A stretch of 34,338 nt of DNA from assembly GCA_009694805.1 (NCBI GenBank), contig SICM01000030.1, positions 1 through 34,338 of the forward strand, in the 5' to 3' direction. The stretch comes from Candidatus Latescibacterota bacterium (GTDB lineage: Bacteria; Latescibacterota; UBA2968; SICM01). Below the pieces are notes generated by a model that did not search any database, was not told where the DNA came from, and saw only the letters and a program-made list of their open reading frames with translations. Made by a program: the position numbers and the translations under genes. Of the stretch, positions 1 to 6,347 are shown piece after piece; the stretch's first letter is position 1; every line of letters starts with the position of its first letter.

Positions 1-98
1 GGTGGGTAGGGGATGAAGTGACTACCGATTTGATCCGCAAGTACATTACCTATCATCAGCACCAGAGCAGTAATATGCAGTTAGAGCTGCCGTTTTAG
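1..98 (+). CDS. C-terminal tail of a probable IS200/IS605-type transposase (partial)
   Basis: The open frame enters from the left edge and ends at TAG 96-98, giving about 31 residues. These include the stretch GDEVTTDLIRKYITYHQ and end in LELPF. IS200/IS605 and REP-associated TnpA proteins usually end with a glycine-containing turn, then a helix of the type 'xxIxKYIxxQ', which this resembles. DNA here is visibly less GC-rich than in the neighbouring genes, as expected for acquired sequence. The catalytic HUH and Tyr motifs lie outside the window, so the family call rests on the tail alone. A strong hairpin follows 18 bases later. Confidence 0.5.
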   Translation, partial: WVGDEVTTDLIRKYITYHQHQSSNMQLELPF

Positions 99-116
99 GG
101 GTTTTGGGTTTTAATG

Positions 117-137
117 CCCCGCAGCTCTGCTGCGGGG
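117..137. terminator. 9-bp hairpin between convergent genes; terminator or IS end structure
   Basis: CCCCGCAGC (117-125) pairs perfectly with GCTGCGGGG (129-137) around a 3-nt TCT loop. TTCTTT follows on the plus strand. It lies between the transposase tail (+) and the small membrane protein (-), so it can serve as a terminator. IS200/IS605 elements also carry subterminal hairpins just past tnpA, so it could instead be the right-end recognition hairpin. Confidence 0.6.
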
Positions 138-141
138 TTCT

Positions 142-351
142 TTACTGCACAATCTGAATGTTCTGTACGGGTCGGCCAAGCCGGGTCAGTCTCGGCGCCG
201 GTTCCGGCGGAGGTGGAGACGCCAGGGCCGGAGGGGCGGGGTTCGGAGTATTGGCCTGATCGAGCTTGACGAGCGTGGCTATGGCGGTGAAAAAGCAGGT
301 CCCTCCCGTGACGAACAGAACAAGCGCATAAAAGACCCAACTCAAGTCCAT
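142..351 (-). CDS. Small single-span membrane protein with proline-rich tail
   Basis: A 69-residue protein of unknown function. It begins MDLSWVFYALVLFV, and one hydrophobic segment spans about residues 4-27. A short charged piece follows, then a proline/alanine-rich linker (about residues 37-52) and a basic tail. The start at 351 is chosen because GGGAGG lies 6 nt upstream; the longer reading from 447 has no ribosome binding site. The shape suggests an inner-membrane anchor with a flexible soluble tail. It is divergent from the selenoprotein gene and separated from it by about 240 bases. No family is recognised. Confidence 0.5.
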   Translation of the reverse strand: MDLSWVFYALVLFVTGGTCFFTAIATLVKLDQANTPNPAPPALASPPPPEPAPRLTRLGRPVQNIQIVQ

Positions 352-508
352 AACTGGCCTCCCTGTCAGAGATTCGACCACGTCCTTGTGATCTTCAGGT
401 ATCGAAGCGGGCAGAGTTCTCGTCATAGCCTGCCCGAAGCTTCTCATGCATGTGTATCGGCAGATTCCCGAAAAAGTTCAGTCAGGCCCGGACGAGCGCG
501 TACAGGGA

Positions 509-537
509 TTGACATGGGAGAGACAATATATTATTTT
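509..537 (+). promoter_or_regulatory. Sigma70-type promoter for the selenoprotein gene
   Basis: A consensus -35 box TTGACA (509-514) is followed by a 17-nt spacer and TATTTT (532-537), which matches 4 of 6 positions of the -10 consensus, in a locally AT-rich stretch. Transcription would start near 544, giving a leader of about 50 nt before the ATG at 594. This is the best-formed promoter in the first 15 kb. Confidence 0.6.
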
Positions 538-593
538 AAACAGGGTTGGGTCGCGATGTGGCGGCTATCGTTTCTCTCAAAAGGAGGTACCTT

Positions 594-827
594 ATGAAAA
601 TCGAGCTCACCTACTGCGCGAATTGAGGCTACGAACCCCAGGCCGTCAGTTTGACGGAGAAGCTGCTGAAGGAGTACAAAAAAGATGTTCAGTCGATGAC
701 GCTCGTGCCTTCCGGAGGGGGGGTGTTCGAAGTGGTTGTGGATGGGAAACTCGTCTTCTCCAAAAAGGAGCAGAAACGGTTCCCGGAGTACGGCGAGGTG
801 AAGGGGGCCATCGACAAGTTAGGTTAA
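594..827 (+). CDS. SelW/Rdx-family selenoprotein (CxxU), read through in-frame UGA
   Basis: Reading TGA 624-626 as selenocysteine gives an uninterrupted 77-residue protein ending at TAA 825-827. The N-terminus is beta strand KIELTY followed by C8-A-N-U11, then GYEPQAVSLTEKLLKEY. The middle carries LVPSGGGVFEVVVDGKLVFS and the end KKEQKRFPEYGEVKGAI. This is the complete Rdx (SelW/SelT/SelH) thioredoxin-like fold: CxxU after the first strand, the 'SGGGVFEV' strand pair, and the 'K..xRFPE' segment before the last helix. Length matches the family. A perfect AAGGAGGT lies 7 nt before the ATG, and a sigma70 promoter lies further upstream. A SECIS-like hairpin directly follows the UGA. Family members are thought to act as small thiol/selenol redox proteins. 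Ordinary gene finders would miss this gene or start it after the UGA. Confidence 0.9.
624..657 (+). promoter_or_regulatory. Bacterial SECIS element (UGA plus downstream hairpin)
   Basis: Downstream of UGA 624-626, CCGTCA (643-648) pairs perfectly with TGACGG (652-657) around the loop GTT (649-651). The loop begins 22 nt after the UGA, within the distance known for bacterial SECIS elements, and its first base is the G expected for SelB recognition. The hairpin lies inside the coding sequence, as bacterial SECIS elements must. Confidence 0.75.
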
Positions 828-830
828 CCG

Positions 831-880
831 CAGATGAACGCAGATGGGCACAGATGAGAGAGGGTGGGAGAGGGTAGGGC
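831..880. repeat. Degenerate 10-bp-period tandem repeat
   Basis: Three consecutive decamers begin with CAGATG: CAGATGAACG, CAGATGGGCA and CAGATGAGAG (831-860). Two purine-rich decamers beginning AGGGT follow (861-880). The stretch starts 3 bases after the selenoprotein stop codon and fills most of the gap to the ArsC-family gene. A related CGCAGA-rich sequence lies before glyS. Confidence 0.65.
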
Positions 881-923
881 AGTAGTTCATCGCCGTGAAG
901 GGTGCCGTGAGGCGCGGGAGTTG

Positions 924-1277
924 ATGATGGACGAGGTGGTGATCTACCACAATCCAAAATGCAGCAAGAGTCGGGAGACGCTGGCCCTGTTGCGGGCGCA
1001 AGGGGTGGAACCGAAAGTCGTTCTGTATCTGGAGACGCCTCCGGACGTTGAGACGCTGGACCGAATCTTGAAGCTGCTCAAGATGGAGCCGCGAACCCTG
1101 ATGCGGAAGAAGGAGGAGGAATATCGGACGCTGGGGATTGACGGGGGATCCCAGAGCCGGGGGGAACTCCTCAGGTTCATGGTGGAACACCCGATCCTGA
1201 TCGAACGGCCGATCGTGGTGAAGGGGGACCGGGCTGCGCTGGGACGCCCGCCGGAGGAGGTTTTAAAGATCTTATAG
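924..1277 (+). CDS. ArsC/YfgD-family (arsenate reductase-like) protein
   Basis: A 117-residue protein with the ArsC N-terminal motif YHNPKCSKSRETLALL, whose cysteine is the catalytic residue of the family. It is followed by a helix-rich insert and the C-terminal HPILIERPIVV and ALGRPPEEVL segments. These carry the arginines that bind the oxyanion in glutaredoxin-linked arsenate reductases. Length is typical of ArsC/YfgD (about 115). GGGAG at 916-920 fits a start at 924 or, with better spacing, 927. No ars operon gene is nearby, so arsenate reduction is not certain; Spx- and YfgD-like paralogs share the fold. It could be co-transcribed with the selenoprotein about 100 bases upstream, giving two small redox proteins in a row. 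Confidence 0.85.
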   Translation: MMDEVVIYHNPKCSKSRETLALLRAQGVEPKVVLYLETPPDVETLDRILKLLKMEPRTLMRKKEEEYRTLGIDGGSQSRGELLRFMVEHPILIERPIVVKGDRAALGRPPEEVLKIL

Positions 1278-1288
1278 TCTATCGGGTC

Positions 1289-2602
1289 TCATCCCCCGAT
1301 GATCCGGAGGATGTCGTTGTAAAAGACATAGATCATCAGGATGCCGAGGAAGCCGAGCCCGATCTGCTGAAGGATCTCCTTATGGCGCAGGGAGAAGGAG
1401 AAGGGGCGTCGAACCACGAGTTGTACCAGCGTTTCCAGGGCCATGATGGTCAGGTGGCCTCCATCCAGGACAGGGATCGGGAGGAGGTTGAGAACGGCGA
1501 GGTTGACGCTGAGCAGGGCCATGAAACCGAACAGGGCTTCCATGCCCTGTTTGGCGTTTTGGCCCGCCATCTGGGCAATGGTCAAGGGGCCTGCCAGCGA
1601 CTGCCCCGATTCCCTGCCGGAGACCAGACGTCCCAGCAGGTTGAAGATAAGTCCCGCCCATTGCCAGGTCTGCTGTGCCCCTCGAATAGCGGCTGCCCCG
1701 ATTCCAACAGGCGTACGCTCCGTCGGGGGACCGATGCCGATCCTTCCCTCACTCTCCGTCCCTTCCCTGTGAACGGCCGTCCGAATGTCGGCGGCCATCG
1801 TTTTCCCTTCCCGCAACCACTCGATGCGGATCGTCCTGTCGGGAAGGGCATGGATGCGTTCGCTGACGTCCCACCATTGCGAGACAGGCTGACCGTCGAT
1901 GGCGAGGATACGATCTCCCTTCCGGAGACCCGCTCTGTCCGCCGGCTGCCCGTAGATCACAGACCCGATTTCAGGCGGCAGGAAGGGGAGAAGGGGGGAG
2001 GTCTTCGCGTCACCCGTGAGCCTGACGTGAAGGGTCTGAGCACCTTCCTGGCGGAGGATCTCGACCGGGATCTCGCGCCCCCAGGCCCTGCTGATCCCCG
2101 CGTCCACATCCTCCCACGTCGTGATCTTTTTCCCGTCCACCGTCACCACTTGATCACCGGGACGCAGTCCAGCGGCTTCGAAGGCCGAGCCCGGCGTCAC
2201 CCGGCCGATCTGCGTGGTTCGGATGGTCATCTCTCCGGCAAACCAGAAGATGCCGAACAGGATGACAAAACCGAGCAAGAAGTTCATGAAAGGCCCGGCA
2301 GCCATGACGGCCATCCGCACCCAGACCGGCTTCGACGTAAACTCCCACGGCTCTCCCTTGATCTCCTCCATACCCACATCCGCCATGCCGGCCACCTTGA
2401 CATAGCCGCCGAGGGGCACCCAGGAGATACAGTATTCGGTCTCCCCAACGGTCACACCGACCATCTTGGGGGGATAGCCGAGGGAGAAGCGTTCCACCCG
2501 GATACCGGCCCACTTGGCCACCATGAAGTGTCCCAGCTCGTGTATGAAGACCAGCACGCCGAGGACGAAGATGAAGGAGAGAAGGGTTATCACGAAATCC
2601 AT
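1289..2602 (-). CDS. rseP: RseP-type site-2 intramembrane zinc metalloprotease (M50)
   Basis: A 437-residue membrane protease. The first transmembrane helix carries the zinc motif HELGH in VLVFIHELGHFMVAKWAG. Two PDZ domains follow (about residues 115-205 and 210-290, the second around IGSVIYGQPADRAGLRKGD). The third zinc ligand is in LNLLPIPVLDGGHL near the C-terminus, and a last hydrophobic helix ends the protein. RseP cleaves anti-sigma factors and leftover signal peptides in the inner membrane. Start 2602 begins MDFVITLLSF, the family's usual N-terminus; the longer frame from 2641 adds only residues from the spacer. It is the last gene of the uppS-cdsA-dxr-rseP cluster and converges on the ArsC-family gene with only 11 bases between stop codons. 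Confidence 0.95.
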   Translation of the reverse strand: MDFVITLLSFIFVLGVLVFIHELGHFMVAKWAGIRVERFSLGYPPKMVGVTVGETEYCISWVPLGGYVKVAGMADVGMEEIKGEPWEFTSKPVWVRMAVMAAGPFMNFLLGFVILFGIFWFAGEMTIRTTQIGRVTPGSAFEAAGLRPGDQVVTVDGKKITTWEDVDAGISRAWGREIPVEILRQEGAQTLHVRLTGDAKTSPLLPFLPPEIGSVIYGQPADRAGLRKGDRILAIDGQPVSQWWDVSERIHALPDRTIRIEWLREGKTMAADIRTAVHREGTESEGRIGIGPPTERTPVGIGAAAIRGAQQTWQWAGLIFNLLGRLVSGRESGQSLAGPLTIAQMAGQNAKQGMEALFGFMALLSVNLAVLNLLPIPVLDGGHLTIMALETLVQLVVRRPFSFSLRHKEILQQIGLGFLGILMIYVFYNDILRIIGG

Positions 2603-2633
2603 AGAAGACCTAAATCGAACCTCAAAAGCACCC

Positions 2634-2679
2634 AGACACAAAGTTAAAAGGGATTAACCTTCTGCGTGTCTTTGTGTCT
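2634..2679. repeat. 10-bp inverted repeat in the dxr-rseP spacer
   Basis: AGACACAAAG (2634-2643) and CTTTGTGTCT (2670-2679) are exact reverse complements with a 26-nt loop that contains a second small stem (GTTAA/TTAAC). It occupies most of the 91-base gap between dxr and rseP. No U-tract follows, so it is not a classic terminator. It resembles the other short-period intergenic repeats in this window. Confidence 0.55.
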
Positions 2680-2693
2680 TGATGGTGAGTGGT

Positions 2694-3872
2694 TTATACC
2701 CGGACGGTCGTTCGACCGTTCATTCGATGGATCACCCGTACGGCCTCTCCCCTGGCCCAGCGATCCGCTTCCAGCACCTCTTCGATGTTCGGTTCGGGCG
2801 TCCCCTGGTGCGCGGAGAGGACCTCTTCGTTGACGGCGGCGACGTCGAGAAAGCCGATCTGCCCGTTCAGGAACTGATTCACGGCGACCTCATTGGCCGC
2901 GTTCAACACGGCGGGGGCGGTGCCCTCCAGGCGAGCGGCCTCGTAGCAGAGCCGCAGGCCAGGGAACCGCTCCATATCCGGGGGCTCGAAGGTGAACTGA
3001 CCCAGGCGGAGTAGATTCAAGGGTTCTACGCGCGTCGGCAGCCGATCCGGGTAGGTCAGGGCGTGCTGGATGGGGAGGCGCATGTCAGGGCAGCTCATCT
3101 GCGCTATGACCGACCCGTCCACGAACTCAACCAGGGAGTGAACAATGGACTGCCGGTGGATGACCACGTCGATGCAAGAGGCGGGCAGGTCGAACAGCCA
3201 GCGGGCCTCGATGATCTCCAGCCCCTTGTTCATCAGGGTTGCCGAGTCGACCGTGATCTTCTGCCCCATCCGCCACGTCGGATGGTTCAGGGCCTGTTCG
3301 GGGGAGATGTCTTTCATGCGATCCAGAGACCACCCGAAAAACGGTCCCCCGGAGGCCGTAAGGATCAGACGCTTAACCTCATGGATTCGTTCCCCCTTAA
3401 GACATTGCCACAGGGCGCTGGGTTCGCTGTCCAGGGGGAAGAGGTCCACGCCATGCTGACGGGCCTCCCGGACGAGGATACCGCCCGCCATGACGAGCGG
3501 CTCCTTGTTGGCCATGGCCACGGTCTTGCCCGCCCGGATGGCTGACAGGGTAGGTCCCAGTCCCACACTCCCGACGAGGGCATTCAGCACGAGGTCGGCG
3601 TCGGGATGCGTGGACAACCCGGTCAGTCCCTCCGGGCCTGTCGTGACCTGAATGCCGAAGGGGGTCAGGCATCCCCGGGCCACTTCCGCTCCCTCCTCGT
3701 CCCCGACACAGACGACGGAGGGGCGATGCCGGATGGCCTGCTCACAGAGCAGGTCGATGTTACGCCCTGCGCTCAGGCCCACGATTTGAAACTGGTCCGG
3801 CAGCCCCTCGATGACGTCGAGGCTGTTGCGCCCGATGGAGCCCGTTGATCCGAGGATGACGATGCGTTTCAT
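2694..3872 (-). CDS. dxr: 1-deoxy-D-xylulose 5-phosphate reductoisomerase
   Basis: A 392-residue enzyme that makes 2-C-methyl-D-erythritol 4-phosphate, the committed step of the MEP isoprenoid pathway. The NADPH-binding start is MKRIVILGSTGSIG. Further family motifs are ANKEPLVMAG, the metal-binding DSE, TASGGPFF, the flexible-loop HPTWRMGQKI, VDSATLMNKGLEIIEARWLF and NAANEVAV. The start at 3872 matches the family; an in-frame GTG at 3887 would add five residues. One oddity: the metal-ligand segment reads DSEPSALWQ where most Dxr proteins have DSEH, so the conserved histidine (H153 in E. coli) is proline here. Other active-site residues appear intact. The product feeds undecaprenyl phosphate synthesis via the upstream uppS. 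Confidence 0.95.
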   Translation of the reverse strand: MKRIVILGSTGSIGRNSLDVIEGLPDQFQIVGLSAGRNIDLLCEQAIRHRPSVVCVGDEEGAEVARGCLTPFGIQVTTGPEGLTGLSTHPDADLVLNALVGSVGLGPTLSAIRAGKTVAMANKEPLVMAGGILVREARQHGVDLFPLDSEPSALWQCLKGERIHEVKRLILTASGGPFFGWSLDRMKDISPEQALNHPTWRMGQKITVDSATLMNKGLEIIEARWLFDLPASCIDVVIHRQSIVHSLVEFVDGSVIAQMSCPDMRLPIQHALTYPDRLPTRVEPLNLLRLGQFTFEPPDMERFPGLRLCYEAARLEGTAPAVLNAANEVAVNQFLNGQIGFLDVAAVNEEVLSAHQGTPEPNIEEVLEADRWARGEAVRVIHRMNGRTTVRV

Positions 3873-3884
3873 GGGTTGTGTGGC

Positions 3885-3910
3885 CACGGAATCACACGGA
3901 ATTTCACGGA
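3885..3910. repeat. CACGGA decamer repeat
   Basis: CACGGA recurs at exact 10-base spacing at 3885-3890, 3895-3900 and 3905-3910. The unit is about CACGGAATYW. It spans the dxr start region and its upstream spacer. TTTCCGTG near 3963-3970 is an inverted relative. It is the same kind of 10-bp-period repeat as the one at 831. Confidence 0.55.
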
Positions 3911-3982
3911 AGAACCCGTTTCATTGTGGAAACCCGAGGAATGGTGAGGAAATTTAAGTGGGTTTCCGTGAGTTTCTGTAGC

Positions 3983-4792
3983 TTATATCCCATACCGGAA
4001 CACGAGATAGATATAGACCAGGGGAAAGGCGAACAGGGCGCTGTCAAAACGGTCCAGGATGCCTCCGTGCCCCGGGATGATGTCGGAGGAATCCTTCACT
4101 CCGGAATCCCGTTTGAGCAGGGACTCCGCGAAATCCCCGACCTGCCCTCCGATGCCGACGATCAGGCCGAGGGCCAGGATATCGGGCAGAAGGAGGACCT
4201 TCATCCAGAGGGCCCCGAGCCAGACCGTTCCTACGGCGCCGAAGACACCGGCGATACATCCCTCAACGGACTTCTTCGGGCTGATCCGGGTGAAAGGGCG
4301 CGTGCGGCCGAATGCCCGGCCTGCGAAGTAGGCGACCGTGTCCATGATCCAGATGCTGACCAGTACGGTCAGGGCCAGGGGCGCAGCACAGGGGAGGGGG
4401 AGGTTGCGAACCAGGAGGATGGCGCCTCCCAGGAGGCCCACGTAGAGGACCCCGAAGAGCGTAGCCCCCGCATCCCGGAGAGAGGCGCCCCCCCGGCGTT
4501 GAATCAGGGCGGTCGTCAACGTCCCCACCGTGCAGAGCATGAAGAGGCCTTCGATATGGCGCAGCCCCAGTTCATGGAACCAGACGCAGATGCTGACGCC
4601 CATCAGGATGCCGGGCCAGAGGAACGGGCAGGCGCCCTTCTGCTGATAGAGCCGGAAGAGTTCCCACGTGCCGACCCCGACAAAGGATGCCGTGCAGACG
4701 AGCAGCGGAATCCCTCCCCACCAGACCGTGGCCGCGAGGGCGGGGGCGAAGACAGATGCAGCACCCACCCGGCGAATCAGGTTGGCGTCCAT
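3983..4792 (-). CDS. cdsA: Phosphatidate cytidylyltransferase
   Basis: A 269-residue integral membrane enzyme that makes CDP-diacylglycerol from phosphatidate and CTP, the precursor of bacterial phospholipids. About seven or eight hydrophobic segments are visible. The C-terminal CdsA signature is clear: RDSGVKDSSDIIPGHGG followed by ILDRFDS, which holds the metal-binding aspartates. The start ATG at 4790-4792 overlaps the uppS stop by one base (TGATG), so the two are translationally coupled; a GTG one codon upstream is the alternative. It sits between uppS and dxr, the common bacterial order. Confidence 0.95.
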   Translation of the reverse strand: MDANLIRRVGAASVFAPALAATVWWGGIPLLVCTASFVGVGTWELFRLYQQKGACPFLWPGILMGVSICVWFHELGLRHIEGLFMLCTVGTLTTALIQRRGGASLRDAGATLFGVLYVGLLGGAILLVRNLPLPCAAPLALTVLVSIWIMDTVAYFAGRAFGRTRPFTRISPKKSVEGCIAGVFGAVGTVWLGALWMKVLLLPDILALGLIVGIGGQVGDFAESLLKRDSGVKDSSDIIPGHGGILDRFDSALFAFPLVYIYLVFRYGI

Positions 4793-5577
4793 CACTTGCT
4801 CAGGAACACTTGCGGCAGGGTTCGGACCTGGGTGCTGGTCTTTCCGAAGCGGCGCTCCCGCCCCTGGTAGCTTCGGATGGCTTCGTAGAGATGTCTCCGG
4901 TTGAATTCGGGCCAGAAGACGGGGGTGACGTGAAGTTCAGCATAGGCGATCTGCCAGAGCAGGAAGTTACTGATGCGCATCTCCCCGCTGGTGCGGATGA
5001 CGAGGTCGGGGTCCGGCAGGTCCGAGGTGTAGAGATACTGCGCGAAGCTTGTCTCATCGACGGCATCGCTCTGGAGGAAGCCTCGCTCGACATCCTTTGC
5101 GATCTGCCGAGCAGCGTCGACAATCTCCGCCCGTCCTCCGTAGCTGAGGGCCAGGTTGAGGATCAGTCCGGTGTTTTTCGAGGTGTGTTCCATGGCCTGG
5201 AAAAGTACTTTCTGACAGGGACGAGGGAGGCGATGGGTGTGTCCGATGGTCCGTAGACGCACATTGTTTCGGTCCAGCTCCGGGACCTCTTCGGCCAGGC
5301 AGGCCCGGAGGAGGCGCATCAGCCCCAGCACCTCTCCCCAGGGACGCCCCCAGTTCTCCCCGGAGAAGGCATAGAGTGTCAGGACCTCAATGCCCAACTC
5401 CCCACAGGCTCGAACGGTATCGCGGACGACATCCCGGGCCGCCCGATGCCCCTCAATACGGGACAGGCCGCGCTGGCCGGCCCAGCGTCCGTTGCCGTCC
5501 ATGATGATGGCGATGTGACGAGGGATGTTCCCTCTTGCGATCAACTTTTGCTGAAGCGCTACGTCGTGTTCGTCCAA
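4792..5577 (-). CDS. uppS: Isoprenyl transferase (undecaprenyl diphosphate synthase)
   Basis: A 261-residue cis-prenyltransferase that makes the C55 lipid carrier for peptidoglycan and other envelope polymers. Motifs in order are HIAIIMDGNGRWA (catalytic Asp), EGHRAARDVV, LYAFSGENWGRP, LALSYGGRAEI and RTSGEMRISNFLLWQ, then AYAELHVTPVFWPEF. The start is a TTG preceded by GAGGA with 6-nt spacing. It is the first gene of the uppS-cdsA-dxr-rseP cluster. The divergent cyclo-ligase gene begins about 110 bases away. Confidence 0.95.
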   Translation of the reverse strand: MDEHDVALQQKLIARGNIPRHIAIIMDGNGRWAGQRGLSRIEGHRAARDVVRDTVRACGELGIEVLTLYAFSGENWGRPWGEVLGLMRLLRACLAEEVPELDRNNVRLRTIGHTHRLPRPCQKVLFQAMEHTSKNTGLILNLALSYGGRAEIVDAARQIAKDVERGFLQSDAVDETSFAQYLYTSDLPDPDLVIRTSGEMRISNFLLWQIAYAELHVTPVFWPEFNRRHLYEAIRSYQGRERRFGKTSTQVRTLPQVFLSK

Positions 5578-5688
5578 TGCTGATCCTCACGCAATTTTCG
5601 ACGATCCAACTTTTTATCCTGATGAACTCTAAAATCTAAATGGGCAGCGAGAGAATGTCAAGGGCAACTTTTGAAAGGGGCTGAGGAG

Positions 5689-6276
5689 ATGGATATCCGC
5701 TCAGAGAAGGCGCGCATCCGCCAGGAGATGATCGCGCTTCGACAAGGCCTGTCGGGGGAAGAGATCGTCCAGAAGGGGTGTTCGATCCTCCGGCATCTCC
5801 TGGCACTGCCGGAGTACCGGGACGCGGGCCTGATTCACAGCTTCGTGTCGATGCCGGGGGAGGTCGATACGCGGGCTCTGATCGAACAGGCCCTCGCCTC
5901 CGGCAAGCGGATCGCCGTGCCGGTGGTGGAGAGGGGGAGGCGCAACCTGCGACACGCCGAGATCGGCGCCCTGGGGGACCTGAGGCCGGAGGGGGCGTGG
6001 GGGCTCCTCCAGCCTCCGCCGGAACGCATCCAGGGGGTGGCCACACGTGAGATCGGCCTGGTGATCGTGCCGGGTCTTGCTTTTGACCTCCGGGGCAACC
6101 GGGTCGGTTTCGGAGCGGGCTATTACGACCGTTTTCTGGGAGGGATGGCGGCTCCGAAGGTGGCCGTGGCCTATGCCTTTCAGGTCCTCCCCGGGGTTCC
6201 GGTGACCGAGCAAGATGTGGCGGTGGATGTGATTGTGACGGAGGAGGGGGCGCATAGATGCAGGGCGGAAGGATGA
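5689..6276 (+). CDS. 5-formyltetrahydrofolate cyclo-ligase
   Basis: A 195-residue enzyme that converts 5-formyl-THF and ATP to 5,10-methenyl-THF in one-carbon metabolism. The N-terminus has the substrate helix EKARIRQEMIALRQGLS. The C-terminal half has the family signature LVIVPGLAFDLRGNRVGFG followed by AGYYDRFL, which forms the nucleotide and folate site. The ATG at 5689 is preferred, with AAAGGGG 8 nt upstream; a TTG at 5671 would add six residues. It is a single gene between divergent uppS and the convergent DUF3604 gene. The ygfA/fthC naming varies, so no symbol is given. Confidence 0.93.
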   Translation: MDIRSEKARIRQEMIALRQGLSGEEIVQKGCSILRHLLALPEYRDAGLIHSFVSMPGEVDTRALIEQALASGKRIAVPVVERGRRNLRHAEIGALGDLRPEGAWGLLQPPPERIQGVATREIGLVIVPGLAFDLRGNRVGFGAGYYDRFLGGMAAPKVAVAYAFQVLPGVPVTEQDVAVDVIVTEEGAHRCRAEG

Positions 6277-6285
6277 AGGCAGGAA

Positions 6286-6313
6286 ATGCAAAAGGCAAAA
6301 TGTAAAATGCAAA
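6286..6313. repeat. Heptanucleotide tandem repeat (4 units, ATGCAAA type)
   Basis: Four consecutive 7-mers read ATGCAAA, AGGCAAA, ATGTAAA and ATGCAAA. They lie between the convergent cyclo-ligase gene and the DUF3604 gene. This is one of several intergenic sites with a different 7-bp unit. Confidence 0.65.
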
Positions 6314-6347
6314 TAGAAACCAAATCTGAGAAGAGCAGAAGCAGGGA

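Noticed and set aside
446-877. 143-residue plus-strand ORF over the selenoprotein
   Set aside because: It is a shifted frame of the selenoprotein gene without a ribosome binding site; the UGA-read-through frame has a full family signature.
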